From Natranaeroarchaeum sp042663585 (lineage in GTDB: Archaea > Halobacteriota > Halobacteria > Halobacteriales > Natronoarchaeaceae): 64,000 nucleotides of DNA. The notes under the pieces are model-generated. The model had not been told where the DNA came from and ran no database searches. It saw only the letters and a list, made by a program, of their open reading frames with translations. Of this stretch, positions 26,244 through 34,783 are shown piece by piece. The stretch covers positions 620,001-684,000 of the forward strand of contig NZ_JBHTAN010000006.1 in assembly GCF_042663585.1 (NCBI RefSeq), read 5' to 3'. Both the position numbers and the translations under genes were made by a program. Position 1 is the stretch's first letter, and every line of letters starts with the position of its first letter.

Positions 26244-27779
26244 GTGTCCCGAGACGACGAGGAGTCGATTCCAGACGAGGAACGCGAGGCCCTCCTGACA
26301 ATCGCCCACGGAGCCGTCGTTACCTCCGGTGGCGTCTCCGGGCAACGTGCGCTGATCTCGACGGTCGAGATCATCCTCGCACGCGGACTGGGACCAGCCG
26401 CATACGGGGTGTACGCACTGGCGTGGCGGATCGCCCAGGTTCTCGTCCGGCTCGTCACCTTCGGAAGCGTGCCGGCGCTCCAGCGCTACGTACCCGAGTA
26501 TCGGGGCGAGCCTCGACGACGCTCCGCTGTCGTCGGGTTAGCCTACGCGACGACGATCGGTTTTGGCGCGGTGTTGGCCCTCGGCGTCTGGGTGGTAGCG
26601 CCGTGGATCAACGACCGCACCGTCGAGCAGGCCGCCTTCGTTCCGACGATGCGGGTCTTTGGCCTTCTGGTCGGACTGCTCGGCGTCGTCCTGGTCGTCG
26701 CCGGCGTCTTCCGGGCGGTCGGCTCCGCACGCGGTGAAGTCGTGTTCAATAAACTGCTCCGCCCGGCCGTCCGCCTGGCCGGGGCAGTCGTGGCGCTCGG
26801 TCTCGGCTACTCCGTCGTCGGTGTCGCCGGCGCTATCGTCGTCGGGACGGCCGTGCTTGCGGCGGTCGCCATCCCGCTATCCGCGCGTTCGACGGGGATC
26901 CGCCCGTCGATTCGGGGAGTGAGCGCCGAGGCCGGACGATTCTACAATCACGCCGCCCCGGTCGCAATGAGCAGTTTCGGAAAGGTGTTTCAGAACCGGG
27001 TCGACGTCCTGCTCGTCGGAGCGCTGCTGACAGCGGTCGCGGCGGGCGTCTACAACGCCTTGCTCGTGTTGGTCGCTATCGCGTGGATCCCCTTGCTGTC
27101 GTTCAATCAGTTGCTCCCGCCGGTCGCGTCCGATCTCTATGCCGACGACCGAATGGCGACGCTCAACGCCATCTATACGGCCGTAACGCGGCTGATCGTC
27201 ACGACCGTCGTTCCCTTCCTCGCGGTGATGGTCGTCTACGGGCAGGACCTGCTCGCCCTCTTCGGCCCGACGTATACGCAGGGATACGTCCCGCTGATCG
27301 TCTACCTCGGCGGCGTGTTCGTCGGCAGTGCGGTCGGGGCAACCGGCTGGCTACTGATGATGACTGACCACCAGTACGCGCGGATGCTCCTCGACTGGCT
27401 GCTCGCCGTCCTCAACGTCGTGTTGACCTACACGTTTATCGTGGAGTTCGGTCTCGTCGGTGCCGCGCTCGGCACCTCGCTCGCCATCTCCGTACAGAAC
27501 GTGATTCAGGTACTGTTGTTACGCCGGTTCGAGGGACTCTGGCCGTTCGATCGGACCTACCTCACCCCAATCGTGGCTGGCGGCGTCGCACTCGCCGTCA
27601 TGTGGGCGATCCGTGCCGTCGTTCCCGGCGTAGTTGCTCTCCTCCCCGGCGTCCTGATCGGGCTTGTCGTCTACGTCGCGGCGCTCGACGTGTTGGGCGT
27701 CGATCCGCGGGATCGGTTCGTTGTTCGCGAGCTATACACGAGTTATAGCGCCGCGCTGGGAGAGCGGTTCGCCCGATAG
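26244..27779 (+). CDS. Polysaccharide/lipid flippase, oligosaccharide-flippase (Wzx) family
   Basis: The 511-aa protein begins with a GTG at 26244 (VSRDDEESIPDEE), then about 12 to 14 hydrophobic helices. The first, after the acidic N-terminus, carries TSGGVSGQRALISTVEIILARGLGPAAYGVYALAWR, typical of polysaccharide export flippases (MATE/MVF fold). Such proteins move lipid-linked glycans across the membrane, and AglR is a haloarchaeal example. The longer ATG/GTG options upstream cross the divergent men gene. No glycosyltransferases are adjacent, so the substrate is not indicated. Confidence 0.82.
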   Translation: MSRDDEESIPDEEREALLTIAHGAVVTSGGVSGQRALISTVEIILARGLGPAAYGVYALAWRIAQVLVRLVTFGSVPALQRYVPEYRGEPRRRSAVVGLAYATTIGFGAVLALGVWVVAPWINDRTVEQAAFVPTMRVFGLLVGLLGVVLVVAGVFRAVGSARGEVVFNKLLRPAVRLAGAVVALGLGYSVVGVAGAIVVGTAVLAAVAIPLSARSTGIRPSIRGVSAEAGRFYNHAAPVAMSSFGKVFQNRVDVLLVGALLTAVAAGVYNALLVLVAIAWIPLLSFNQLLPPVASDLYADDRMATLNAIYTAVTRLIVTTVVPFLAVMVVYGQDLLALFGPTYTQGYVPLIVYLGGVFVGSAVGATGWLLMMTDHQYARMLLDWLLAVLNVVLTYTFIVEFGLVGAALGTSLAISVQNVIQVLLLRRFEGLWPFDRTYLTPIVAGGVALAVMWAIRAVVPGVVALLPGVLIGLVVYVAALDVLGVDPRDRFVVRELYTSYSAALGERFAR

Positions 27780-27804
27780 CTCGGCCGGACGGCGGTTCCA
27801 CGAC

Positions 27805-28416
27805 CTAGCTATACCGCTCTTCGTTCCACGGGTCGGCCGTGTTGGAGTAGCCGCGTTTCTCCCAGTAGCCTCGCTCCTGTTCGGTGAGTATCTCGACGCC
27901 ACAGAGCCATTTCGCGCCCTTGTAGGCGTACTTGTGCGGCGTCACGGCGCGGAGTGGCCCGCCGTGGTCGGCCGGCAGCGCCTCGCCGCTGAACTCGTAG
28001 GCAAAAAGTAGTTCGGGTCGCAGACAGTCCTCGAGCGGGAGATTCGTGGTGTAGTCGTCCAGCGCGTAAAAGAGTACGTGCGAGGCGTCGTCGTCGAGAC
28101 CGGCGCGTTCGGCCAGCGTCGGAAAGGTGACGCCGGTGAACTGACAGTCGAACTTGCTCCAGCCAGTGACACAGTGAAAGTCCTGGCGATGGGTCTCTGT
28201 GGGGAGTGCCTGAAACTCCTCCCAGTCGAACGATAGCGCTTCCTCGACGGCACCGGTGACGCGGAACTCCCAGTCTTCCGGGTTCCACTCGGGCGTACCG
28301 CTCTTCGAGAGGACGGGGAACTCCGCCGTTTCGCGCTGTCCGGGCGGGAGTCGCTCGTCGCCGAACTCCGTGTATAGCTCCGTACAGTCCCTGTCGACGT
28401 GCACGCTGTCGGTCAT
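27805..28416 (-). CDS. Molybdopterin-dependent oxidoreductase, sulfite-oxidase fold (YedY/MsrP-like), 203 aa
   Basis: The sulfite-oxidase Mo-pterin domain is recognisable: QDFHCVTGWSKFDCQFTGVTFPTLAERAGLD carries the conserved Cys ligand in HCVTGWSK. Further motifs are TTNLPLEDCLRPELLFAYEFSGEALPADHGGPLRAVTPHKYAYKGAKWLCGVEI. The protein is short and has no Tat signal or heme domain. The start ATG 28416 is chosen because the preceding in-frame codons are not homologous. The genuine substrate (sulfite, methionine sulfoxide or other) is not predictable. Confidence 0.85.
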   Translation of the reverse strand: MTDSVHVDRDCTELYTEFGDERLPPGQRETAEFPVLSKSGTPEWNPEDWEFRVTGAVEEALSFDWEEFQALPTETHRQDFHCVTGWSKFDCQFTGVTFPTLAERAGLDDDASHVLFYALDDYTTNLPLEDCLRPELLFAYEFSGEALPADHGGPLRAVTPHKYAYKGAKWLCGVEILTEQERGYWEKRGYSNTADPWNEERYS

Positions 28417-28551
28417 CGGTTCCAGTAGGACCCTCCGACGCGTATGTCTGACGCTTGGGGGATCGGTACACTTTTTTTGGGACACGTCCACGCGCCTGTA
28501 ACGGACTGTCCCGTGATCCCCCTCCGCGGCGACAGTGTTCGAACAACTACT

Positions 28552-29430
28552 ATGCGCTCTACTACAGTACGGCCGGCCGTCACGGCAGGTGTCTGTCTCG
28601 TCGCGTTCGGCTTCGGCGCGGCGACGATCGCCGATCCCACCGACGCGGCCTCGACGGCCGGTCTCGGCGTCTCGGCACAGCTATCACTACCAGTCTCCTC
28701 GACGCTCGTGTTCGGCGTGCTGACCGTCCTCGTGGTCGGGCTTGCCGCCGGCGTCTACCTTCTCGGCGACGCGCAGGCCTCGGACATGACGATGGGCAAG
28801 GCCATCCCGTTTCTCGCCGGCATACTGCTACTCGGGACTGTGGCTGCCGGACTGTTCCTAGCCTCCGGCGGCGACGGCAGCGCGGCACAGGAAGGGCTCG
28901 ACGGGATCAGTGATGTCACGCCGGATATCGGCGTCGCAGAGAGTGACGAGAGTGCGGAACCCAAGGCGGGCGGCGGCGGAAGCCCGCTCGCTACGATCGG
29001 ATTGATCGGACTCCTCTTGCTGACTGCAGTCGGGGCGTTCTGGTACTGGCTCACTCGAGACGAGGATGACGTCGACGCGGAAACGGTCGACCTCGCCGAC
29101 GACCCCGAGGAGGAGACCAAACTCGGCGAGGCGGCCGGCGACGCCGCCGACCGGATCGAGGCGTCTGAGGACGCCTTCCAGAACGAGGTGTACACCGCCT
29201 GGAACGAGATGGTGGAGGTGGTCGACCTCCGGAATCCAGAGACGAGCACGCCGAAGGAGTTCGCCGCGGCGGCGACCGACGCCGGGATGGACCGGGGCCA
29301 CGTCGAGACGCTCCGGGACGTTTTCGAGGAGGTCCGCTACGGCGAGCGGGCAGTGACGCCCGAGCGAGAGGAGCGGGCCGTCGACGCGCTCCGGGAGATC
29401 GAAGCGGCGTACGCGGGTGATCGCCAATGA
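28552..29430 (+). CDS. DUF4129-domain membrane protein
   Basis: The 292-aa protein has four or five hydrophobic helices (about residues 10-30, 45-65, 78-98 and 142-160). They are followed by a cytoplasmic DUF4129 domain: AFQNEVYTAWNEMVEVVDLRNPETSTPKEFAAAATDAGMDRGHVETLRDVFEEVRYGE. It is the first gene of an operon with DUF58 and two small membrane proteins, with overlapping ends. The function is unknown; bacterial DUF4129 proteins occur with transglutaminase-like or MoxR/DUF58 clusters. ATG 28552 begins the first helix. Confidence 0.8.
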   Translation: MRSTTVRPAVTAGVCLVAFGFGAATIADPTDAASTAGLGVSAQLSLPVSSTLVFGVLTVLVVGLAAGVYLLGDAQASDMTMGKAIPFLAGILLLGTVAAGLFLASGGDGSAAQEGLDGISDVTPDIGVAESDESAEPKAGGGGSPLATIGLIGLLLLTAVGAFWYWLTRDEDDVDAETVDLADDPEEETKLGEAAGDAADRIEASEDAFQNEVYTAWNEMVEVVDLRNPETSTPKEFAAAATDAGMDRGHVETLRDVFEEVRYGERAVTPEREERAVDALREIEAAYAGDRQ

Positions 29431-30008
29431 CGACCATCGAGCGCCGGATCGCCGCCGGCATCGGGGTGGTGATCACCGCACTCGGCGTCGCGACGTTCCT
29501 TTCGCCCGATCTGGGCGCGATGTTCTCGGCCGACGAGTTCCTGCTGACCATCGTCGGCATCGTTGCCCTGGCTCAGGGTGCTCGGATCGCCCGCGACCGG
29601 TGGGGCTCCGAACTCGGCTACGCACGCACTGGCGATCCGGAACTCATCAAGGGGATTCCGACACCGGGCGAAGGGTTCGACGTCGCCATGCGGTCGGCGT
29701 CGAGCGTCCACGAGATATCCGGCCGCGAGACGGTGAACGACCGACTCGAAGCGGTCGGCGTGACCGTCCTTCAGCGCCGTCGCGGCTACACCGAAGCGGA
29801 GGCGAGAGAGCGACTGACGAGCGGCGAGTGGACCGACGACCCCGTCGCGGCGTCGTTTTTCGACGGGACGCCATGGTCCGCGTTCCCCCTGTCGCTGCGG
29901 CTTCGGGTCCGTCTCGGGCGCGAGTCGAAGTACGGGCTCACGGCGAGACGGGCCGCCGGAGAGCTAGAGCGTCTCTGGACGAGACCCACGGAGGAGACCG
30001 ATGAGTGA
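29427..30008 (+). CDS. Haloarchaeal membrane protein of the DUF58 operon, 193 aa
   Basis: Its ATG overlaps the preceding stop by 4 bases (ATGA), and its 3' end overlaps the DUF58 gene by 8 bases. One or two N-terminal helices (about residues 8-28 and 38-55) are followed by a soluble region with SGRETVNDRLEAVGVTVLQRRRGYTEAEARERLTSGEWTDDP. It resembles the haloarchaeal family placed between DUF4129 and DUF58 genes (possibly DUF7269); the family name is from memory. Confidence 0.75.
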   Translation: MTTIERRIAAGIGVVITALGVATFLSPDLGAMFSADEFLLTIVGIVALAQGARIARDRWGSELGYARTGDPELIKGIPTPGEGFDVAMRSASSVHEISGRETVNDRLEAVGVTVLQRRRGYTEAEARERLTSGEWTDDPVAASFFDGTPWSAFPLSLRLRVRLGRESKYGLTARRAAGELERLWTRPTEETDE

Positions 30009-31365
30009 GCAACGCCAGACCGAACCCGAACCGAACGCGGAACCAGACGATGCCGACGAGGCGACGGTCGACAGTGCCGGACGACTCCACGAGGACGTCC
30101 TGCGCCGGACCGGTCGCTGGACCGGTGTCAGCGCGCTCGCACTGTTCGGCGTCGCCTTCGGCGTGTTCGCTCAGAACCCCGCTCCCTTCCTCGCGGGCGT
30201 CTTCGGCGTCACGTTTGCGGCCTACGCAGGGGCCGGGCGCGCGCCCGACGCATACCTCGATATCGAGCGCGACTTCGAGGACCGTCCCGACCCGGGCGAG
30301 GAAATCGAAGTCACCGTGGCGGTCGAGAACGCCGGCGAGTCGAGCCTTCCGGACGTTCGGATTGTCGACGGCGTCCCGGGGCAGTTACACGTCGCCGCGG
30401 GGACGCCACGCTGTGCGGCCTCGCTCGACCCCGGCGAGACGGCGACGTTTAGCTACACAGTGGTCGCCGAGCGCGGGACCCATCAGTTCAAGCCAGCACA
30501 GGTGCTCGTCAGGGGCTTCAGCGGTGCGGCCGAGCGGGAGACGCGAGTCCCCGGCGAGAGTGACCCGCTGGTCTGTACTCCCGGCTCCCTGCCCCCGTCG
30601 ACGAACCTCTCCCTGCAACCGCTGACGACGCCGTATGCTGGCCGCGTCGAGACCGATATCGGCGGCGACGGACTCGAGTTCTACGCGACGCGGGAGTACC
30701 AGCCGGGCGATCCGCTCTCCAGAGTCGACTGGAACACCCGCGCGCGGACTGGCGAACTCTCGACGCTCGAGTTCCGCGAGGAGCGGGCGGCCTCGGTCGT
30801 CCTGCTGATCGACGTCCGCACCGAGGCGTGGTGTCGGCCCGACGAGAGCGCCACCAGTGCAGTCGAGCGCTCCGTCGAGGGTGCGATGCAGGTGTTCTCC
30901 TCGCTGATCGACGCCGGCGACAGGGTCGGCATCGCCGCGCTCGGGACGACTGAGTGCTGGCTGCCGCCCGGAAGTGGCGGGGACCACCGCACCCGCGCTC
31001 GTGAGATGTTCCAGACCGAGCCGCTGCTATCGCCGGATTCGGTCGACGACCTGATCGAGCGCCCGATCAGCGTCGCGGCGCTTCGCCAGCAGCTACCCAG
31101 TCACGCCCAGATCATCCTCTTCTCGCCGCTCGTGGACGACCTGGTCGTCGAGCAGGCGAAACTGCTGGATGCCAGCGGCCATCTGCTGACTGCAGTCAGT
31201 CCGAACCCGACGACGACGGCGACAACTGGCGAATCGGTCGCCCGGATGGAGCGGGACCTGCGGATGGCTGACCTCCGGCGATCCGGACTGCGGGTCGTCG
31301 ACTGGAACTGGGAGGAGCCACTCGTCACGGCGATTTCGCGGGCCGGCGCGAGGTGGTCGGCGTGA
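30001..31365 (+). CDS. DUF58-domain protein (VWA-related)
   Basis: The 454-aa protein has two helices near residues 38-80, a beta-rich region, and then the DUF58 signature YQPGDPLSRVDWNTRARTGELSTLEFREERAASVVLLIDVR. In this family the following domain is VWA-like: VVLLIDVRTEA, then SSLIDAGDRVGIAALG. It is thought to serve as a partner of MoxR AAA+ ATPases in assembling metal or cell-surface complexes. The gene sits in the DUF4129 operon, but no MoxR gene is present in this run. Confidence 0.9.
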   Translation: MSEQRQTEPEPNAEPDDADEATVDSAGRLHEDVLRRTGRWTGVSALALFGVAFGVFAQNPAPFLAGVFGVTFAAYAGAGRAPDAYLDIERDFEDRPDPGEEIEVTVAVENAGESSLPDVRIVDGVPGQLHVAAGTPRCAASLDPGETATFSYTVVAERGTHQFKPAQVLVRGFSGAAERETRVPGESDPLVCTPGSLPPSTNLSLQPLTTPYAGRVETDIGGDGLEFYATREYQPGDPLSRVDWNTRARTGELSTLEFREERAASVVLLIDVRTEAWCRPDESATSAVERSVEGAMQVFSSLIDAGDRVGIAALGTTECWLPPGSGGDHRTRAREMFQTEPLLSPDSVDDLIERPISVAALRQQLPSHAQIILFSPLVDDLVVEQAKLLDASGHLLTAVSPNPTTTATTGESVARMERDLRMADLRRSGLRVVDWNWEEPLVTAISRAGARWSA

Positions 31366-31880
31366 GCCCTGCCGTCGACCGCCGGCCGACGCGTCCCGGC
31401 ACCGTCATCTCGCTCGCCGTGGCAGTGCTCGCGGCGACCGTGCTCGGCGTCTCGATGGCCCCGTCGGTCGGGCTATCGCTGCCCGGTATCGTCCTGCTCG
31501 GTGCAGGCTTGCGCTACGGCCGAGAGCGCCTCGCAACCGGCGGCGGACTGGCGCTGTTTGCGGCCGCACTCGTCGCCGGGATCGGTGATGCGGGTGTCGG
31601 TTCCGTCCTGATCGGCGGCGCGCTCGCCGTCGTCTCGTGGGACGTCGCGGTCAACGCTATCGAACTCGGCGAGCAGGTCGGTCGTGAGGCGGAGACGCGC
31701 TCGGCCGAACTCTCCCACGCCGCGGGGACTGTGTCCGTCGCGTTCGGGACGGCGGTCGTCGCCTACGCGCTCTACGCCGGTCTCGACGGCGGTCGACCGA
31801 TCGTTTCCGTCGTGCTGTTGACCGCCGCCGCCGTATTGCTCGCGTCGGCGCTCAGGCTCGAATCGCCGTCGAGCACGTGA
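31362..31880 (+). CDS. Small membrane protein at end of DUF58 operon, 172 aa
   Basis: A GTG at 31362 overlaps the DUF58 stop codon (GTGA), so that start is preferred over an in-frame GTG three codons earlier. The product is almost wholly hydrophobic, with about five helices and a short charged segment between residues 100 and 120 (ELGEQVGREAETRSAELSHAAG). It looks like the haloarchaeal family that closes such operons (possibly DUF7519). The function is unknown. Confidence 0.75.
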   Translation: MSPAVDRRPTRPGTVISLAVAVLAATVLGVSMAPSVGLSLPGIVLLGAGLRYGRERLATGGGLALFAAALVAGIGDAGVGSVLIGGALAVVSWDVAVNAIELGEQVGREAETRSAELSHAAGTVSVAFGTAVVAYALYAGLDGGRPIVSVVLLTAAAVLLASALRLESPSST

Positions 31881-31898
31881 TCGACGGACGAGTGCATA

Positions 31899-31910
31899 GC
31901 TTTACTTTTT
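31899..31910 (+). promoter_or_regulatory. TATA box for ferredoxin gene
   Basis: The T-rich element gctttacttttt is centred about 27 bases before the ATG at 31931. Confidence 0.45.
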
Positions 31911-31930
31911 TTCCGCTGGAGAGTAGAGGT

Positions 31931-32731
31931 ATGGGGCAGTTACAACACGTCGATAGTGACGATCTCAGGCGCTGGCTCGAGGAAGCACGTAGCAAGGAGT
32001 CGACACAGCTCCTGATGACCGCAATCGCCTACGACGAGGGTGCTTCGGTCTCCGAACTGGCAAACTGGTACGATCTCTCGAACGAGGACGTGCAGGGCTG
32101 GATCGATCGGCTCGAATCGGAGACGATCATCGTACCGGTGGCCGAAAACGAGGGCGTCGATTTCGATGAACTGGCCAACAAATCCGGGCTCGGCGGTCAG
32201 ACGGTCGTCGACTGGTTCGCGTCGCTAGAGGCCAAACCGGTCGCGGAGGCCGCGAGTATCGTCCAGCGGTACAGTCAGCAAAACACTGGGCCGCTCATGG
32301 CCGGCACCGAGTCCCGGGTGCAGTATCTCGATTACGCCGTCCTCGACGAGCACGGCTGGTCGCTCGACGATAGCGACCTCTTCGAGAAGGCCTCCGACAC
32401 CGATCTCGATCCGAGCGATTACGGCCGGTTTCTCGTCGAACCGGGCGAGACAATCCTCGAAGCCGCGGAGAATCGTGATCTGTCCTGGCCCTACGCCTGT
32501 CGCGGCGGGGCCTGTGCAAACTGTGCGGTGATCGTCAAGGAGGGCGACGTCGCCATGCCCGGCCAGACGATTCTCACTGACAAGCAGGTCGAACGGCTGA
32601 ACGCTCGGCTGACCTGTGTCGGCGTGCCGGCGACATCCGAACTCAAACTCGTCATGAACGTGCAGTTCCTCGACGAGTTCGAGGATCTTCGACTCCCGTC
32701 ACCGATGGCCGAATCGGGGCCTGCAGTCTGA
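31931..32731 (+). CDS. 2Fe-2S ferredoxin with N-terminal helical (HTH-like) region, 266 aa
   Basis: The C-terminal half is a plant-type ferredoxin domain with the cluster motif YACRGGACANCAV (C-x4-C-x2-C) and the distal Cys in LTCVGVPA. The N-terminal 145 residues are not part of it: two helix-turn-helix-like units are visible (AYDEGASVSELANWYDLSNEDVQGWIDRLE and ENEGVDFDELANKSGLGGQTVVDWFASLE). This fusion could be a redox-responsive regulator or an electron carrier with an extra interaction domain. The in-frame extension upstream overlaps the membrane gene, so ATG 31931 is chosen. Confidence 0.85.
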   Translation: MGQLQHVDSDDLRRWLEEARSKESTQLLMTAIAYDEGASVSELANWYDLSNEDVQGWIDRLESETIIVPVAENEGVDFDELANKSGLGGQTVVDWFASLEAKPVAEAASIVQRYSQQNTGPLMAGTESRVQYLDYAVLDEHGWSLDDSDLFEKASDTDLDPSDYGRFLVEPGETILEAAENRDLSWPYACRGGACANCAVIVKEGDVAMPGQTILTDKQVERLNARLTCVGVPATSELKLVMNVQFLDEFEDLRLPSPMAESGPAV

Positions 32732-32751
32732 CCGCACCGCCGGGAATCAGT

Positions 32752-32762
32752 CCCTTTTTACT
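32752..32762 (+). promoter_or_regulatory. TATA box before small acidic protein gene
   Basis: The sequence tcccttttta is centred about 28 bases before the ATG at 32785 and probably drives the small gene and perhaps the downstream RNA-processing operon. Confidence 0.5.
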
Positions 32763-32784
32763 GGCTGAGGGGGTAGTCGAACCC

Positions 32785-32964
32785 ATGAGCTTTGAAGAAG
32801 ACGATAGCGTTATTCTGTACGACGAGCACAGCGAGTACGACGGCGAAGAGGGGACGGTTACGCAGGTCATGGAGACCATGTTCGGCGACGAGACCTACAC
32901 CGTCAGCTTCGAGGACGGCCAGGAGACCGGTATCTCCGAGGATTCGCTCGAAGCGGCAGAGTAA
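32785..32964 (+). CDS. Small conserved acidic protein, 59 aa
   Basis: The gene encodes MSFEEDDSVILYDEHSEYD followed by a pattern of alternating charged and hydrophobic residues (TVTQVMETMFGDETYTVSFEDGQ) that suggests a small beta-barrel. The stop is 7 bases before the next gene. The TATA box sits 28 bases upstream. I recognise the general type as haloarchaeal conserved small proteins but not a function. It is shorter than the usual ORF cut-off. Confidence 0.75.
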   Translation: MSFEEDDSVILYDEHSEYDGEEGTVTQVMETMFGDETYTVSFEDGQETGISEDSLEAAE

Positions 32965-32971
32965 CTCCCCG

Positions 32972-33412
32972 ATGGCGAGCGTCCCGTTCCACTACATCGA
33001 TCTGCGGGCCTTCTGCTACGCGACCGAAGACGAAAAGCGCGTCAGAGAGGCGCTGCGGTTCTTCCTCCCCGAGGAGACGGAGATAGAGCGCACCGAGAGC
33101 GAAGGCCACTACGGTGACCGAATCGTCGTCCTTTCGACGCGCGTCGAAAACGCCGACGACATGCGCCACATCCTCCGACGAGTCGCCGACCTGAAAGAGA
33201 TCGACCGGGTCCTCGACGAGTTAGACCAGCGCGTCGACGAGAACTGCTCGCTCTTTTTGAGCCTCGACAAACAGGCGGCCTTCAACGGCCGTGCAGAGAT
33301 CGGCGACGGCATCACGCTCCGCGCGAAGGTCGAAGCCTATCCCGCAAAAAAGCCCGCGGCCGTCGAGAACGCCACCGAGGCGATCGAGGCCTGCCGCGAC
33401 GACGAGTTCTGA
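32972..33412 (+). CDS. Archaeal exosome-associated RNA-binding-like protein (COG1325 type)
   Basis: The 146-aa protein starts MASVPFHYIDLRAFCYATEDE. It matches the archaeal family found next to RNase P and exosome genes (COG1325, RNA-binding by similarity). Conserved-looking parts are VREALRFFLPEE, EGHYGDRIVVLSTRVENADDMRHILRR and LSLDKQAAFNG. It precedes rnp3 by 72 bases in the RNase P operon, which supports a role in RNA processing. The exact target is unknown. ATG 32972 is chosen over an upstream ATG that overlaps the small protein gene. Confidence 0.8.
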   Translation: MASVPFHYIDLRAFCYATEDEKRVREALRFFLPEETEIERTESEGHYGDRIVVLSTRVENADDMRHILRRVADLKEIDRVLDELDQRVDENCSLFLSLDKQAAFNGRAEIGDGITLRAKVEAYPAKKPAAVENATEAIEACRDDEF

Positions 33413-33484
33413 TCGGGGCGGTCGAGCCACCGTTTGCCGCCCGATAACGTAACAGCAAAGAGCCGTGGGGCTGGTTGCTGTTCT

Positions 33485-34183
33485 ATGTACGAGGCGGTCC
33501 ACGCCTGGCCCGATGGAGACGCGACAGTCGCCCGACTGGCCAACACGGCGGGCGAGTACGGGTACGACGGGATCGTCGTCAGGAACGCCGACGACGCTCG
33601 GCCGGACCACGCTGACGAGGATATCGATGACGACGTCGCCGTCGTCGAGGCAAACGAGATCTCGACCGACAATCCACAGCGTGCCAGCGGCTTCGTCGGC
33701 AACTACCGCGAGCGCGACCGACTCGTCGTCGTGGGGGGCGGGACCAACGCCATCAATCGCTTCGCGGTCGAGCAAGAACGTGTCGACGTGCTCGCGCACC
33801 CAATGCGCGGCGACGGCGATTTCAACCACGTGCTCGCCCGTGCTGCACGGGAGAACGGGGTTCGCGTCGAGTTCGACCTCTCGCCGGTCCTGCGTGCGGA
33901 CGGCGGCGAGCGCGTCCGGGCGCTCAAATCGCTTCGGAAGCTTCGGGAACTGATCGAGCAGTACGACGCCCCCTACGTCGTGAGCGCGACGCCCGAATCA
34001 CATCTTCACCTGCGGGCGCCCCGAGAACTCGTCGCCGTGGGCGAGACCATCGGGTTCGACGCCGGGATGATCAGAGAGGGGCTTGCCGAGTGGGGGCGGC
34101 TGATCGAACGAAACGAGCGGATCCAGTCCGAGGAGTTCATTGAGCCGGGGGTCGAACGGGGGAGATATGACGAAGACGCCTGA
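33485..34183 (+). CDS. rnp3: RNase P protein component 3 (Rpp30 homologue)
   Basis: This TIM-barrel protein of archaeal RNase P binds the RNA and removes 5' leaders from pre-tRNA. The 232-aa product starts MYEAVHAWPDGDATVARLA. DRLVVVGGGTNAINRFAVEQERVDVLAHP and DFNHVLARAARENGVRVEFDLSPVLRADGGERVRALKSLRKLRELIEQYDAPYVVSATPESHLHLRAPRELVAVGETIGF are characteristic of Rpp30. The following methyltransferase gene overlaps its 3' end by 17 bases. Confidence 0.92.
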   Translation: MYEAVHAWPDGDATVARLANTAGEYGYDGIVVRNADDARPDHADEDIDDDVAVVEANEISTDNPQRASGFVGNYRERDRLVVVGGGTNAINRFAVEQERVDVLAHPMRGDGDFNHVLARAARENGVRVEFDLSPVLRADGGERVRALKSLRKLRELIEQYDAPYVVSATPESHLHLRAPRELVAVGETIGFDAGMIREGLAEWGRLIERNERIQSEEFIEPGVERGRYDEDA

Positions 34184-34781
34184 GGCCCACGGGGACCGGT
34201 TCGACGAGAAGGCCGCGGAGTACGACGACAGCGAGAGCGAGGAGTATCGCGCCTGTGCAGGCCTCGTCGTCGAGCACGCCGCGCCCACGGACAGCGACAC
34301 GGTCCTCGACATCGGCACCGGCACAGGGGCCATCGCGCTGGCGCTCGCAGACGACGCCGAGAGAGTGATCGGTCGGGACGTCAGCGAGGGCATGCTCGAA
34401 CAGGCTCGCGCCAAGGCGAGCGAGAACGGGATCGACAACGTCGAGTTCGGCGACGGCCGGTTCCGCGTGCCGAACATCGACGAACCGGTCGATATCGTCA
34501 CCTCGAACTTCGCGATGCATCACCTCTCGGACGGAGAGAAACGCGAGGCGATCGACGTGATCGCCGGCCTGGGGCCGCGACGGTTCGTGCTCGGTGACGT
34601 GATGTTCTTCGGGGAACCCGATCCGGAGGAGCCGTTTTACAGTCCAGAGGTCGACGACCCCGCGACGGTTGGCACGCTCGTGGACGCGCTGACAGGCGCT
34701 GGCTTCGCGCTAACCGCCGTCGAGCGCGTCCACGAGCAGGTGGGCGTGCTCGTCGCCGAACGGGCCGCCGGAGGCGAGTAG
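34167..34781 (+). CDS. Class I SAM-dependent methyltransferase
   Basis: The 204-aa protein has SAM motif I VLDIGTGTGAIALAL, a post-I acidic IGRDVSEGMLEQAR, and motif IV SNFAMHHLSDGEKREAIDVIAG. It lies inside the RNase P operon, overlapping rnp3 by 17 bases and preceding rnp2 by 2 bases. Such genes in this position are candidate RNA or tRNA-related methyltransferases, but a small-molecule substrate is equally possible. It is not the expected MenG, since no men gene is near. Confidence 0.85.
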   Translation: MTKTPEAHGDRFDEKAAEYDDSESEEYRACAGLVVEHAAPTDSDTVLDIGTGTGAIALALADDAERVIGRDVSEGMLEQARAKASENGIDNVEFGDGRFRVPNIDEPVDIVTSNFAMHHLSDGEKREAIDVIAGLGPRRFVLGDVMFFGEPDPEEPFYSPEVDDPATVGTLVDALTGAGFALTAVERVHEQVGVLVAERAAGGE

Positions 34782-34783
34782 GC

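Noticed and set aside
34167..34781. Methyltransferase as MenG (demethylmenaquinone methylase)
   Set aside because: It is inside the RNase P operon and far from the men genes; its motifs are generic.
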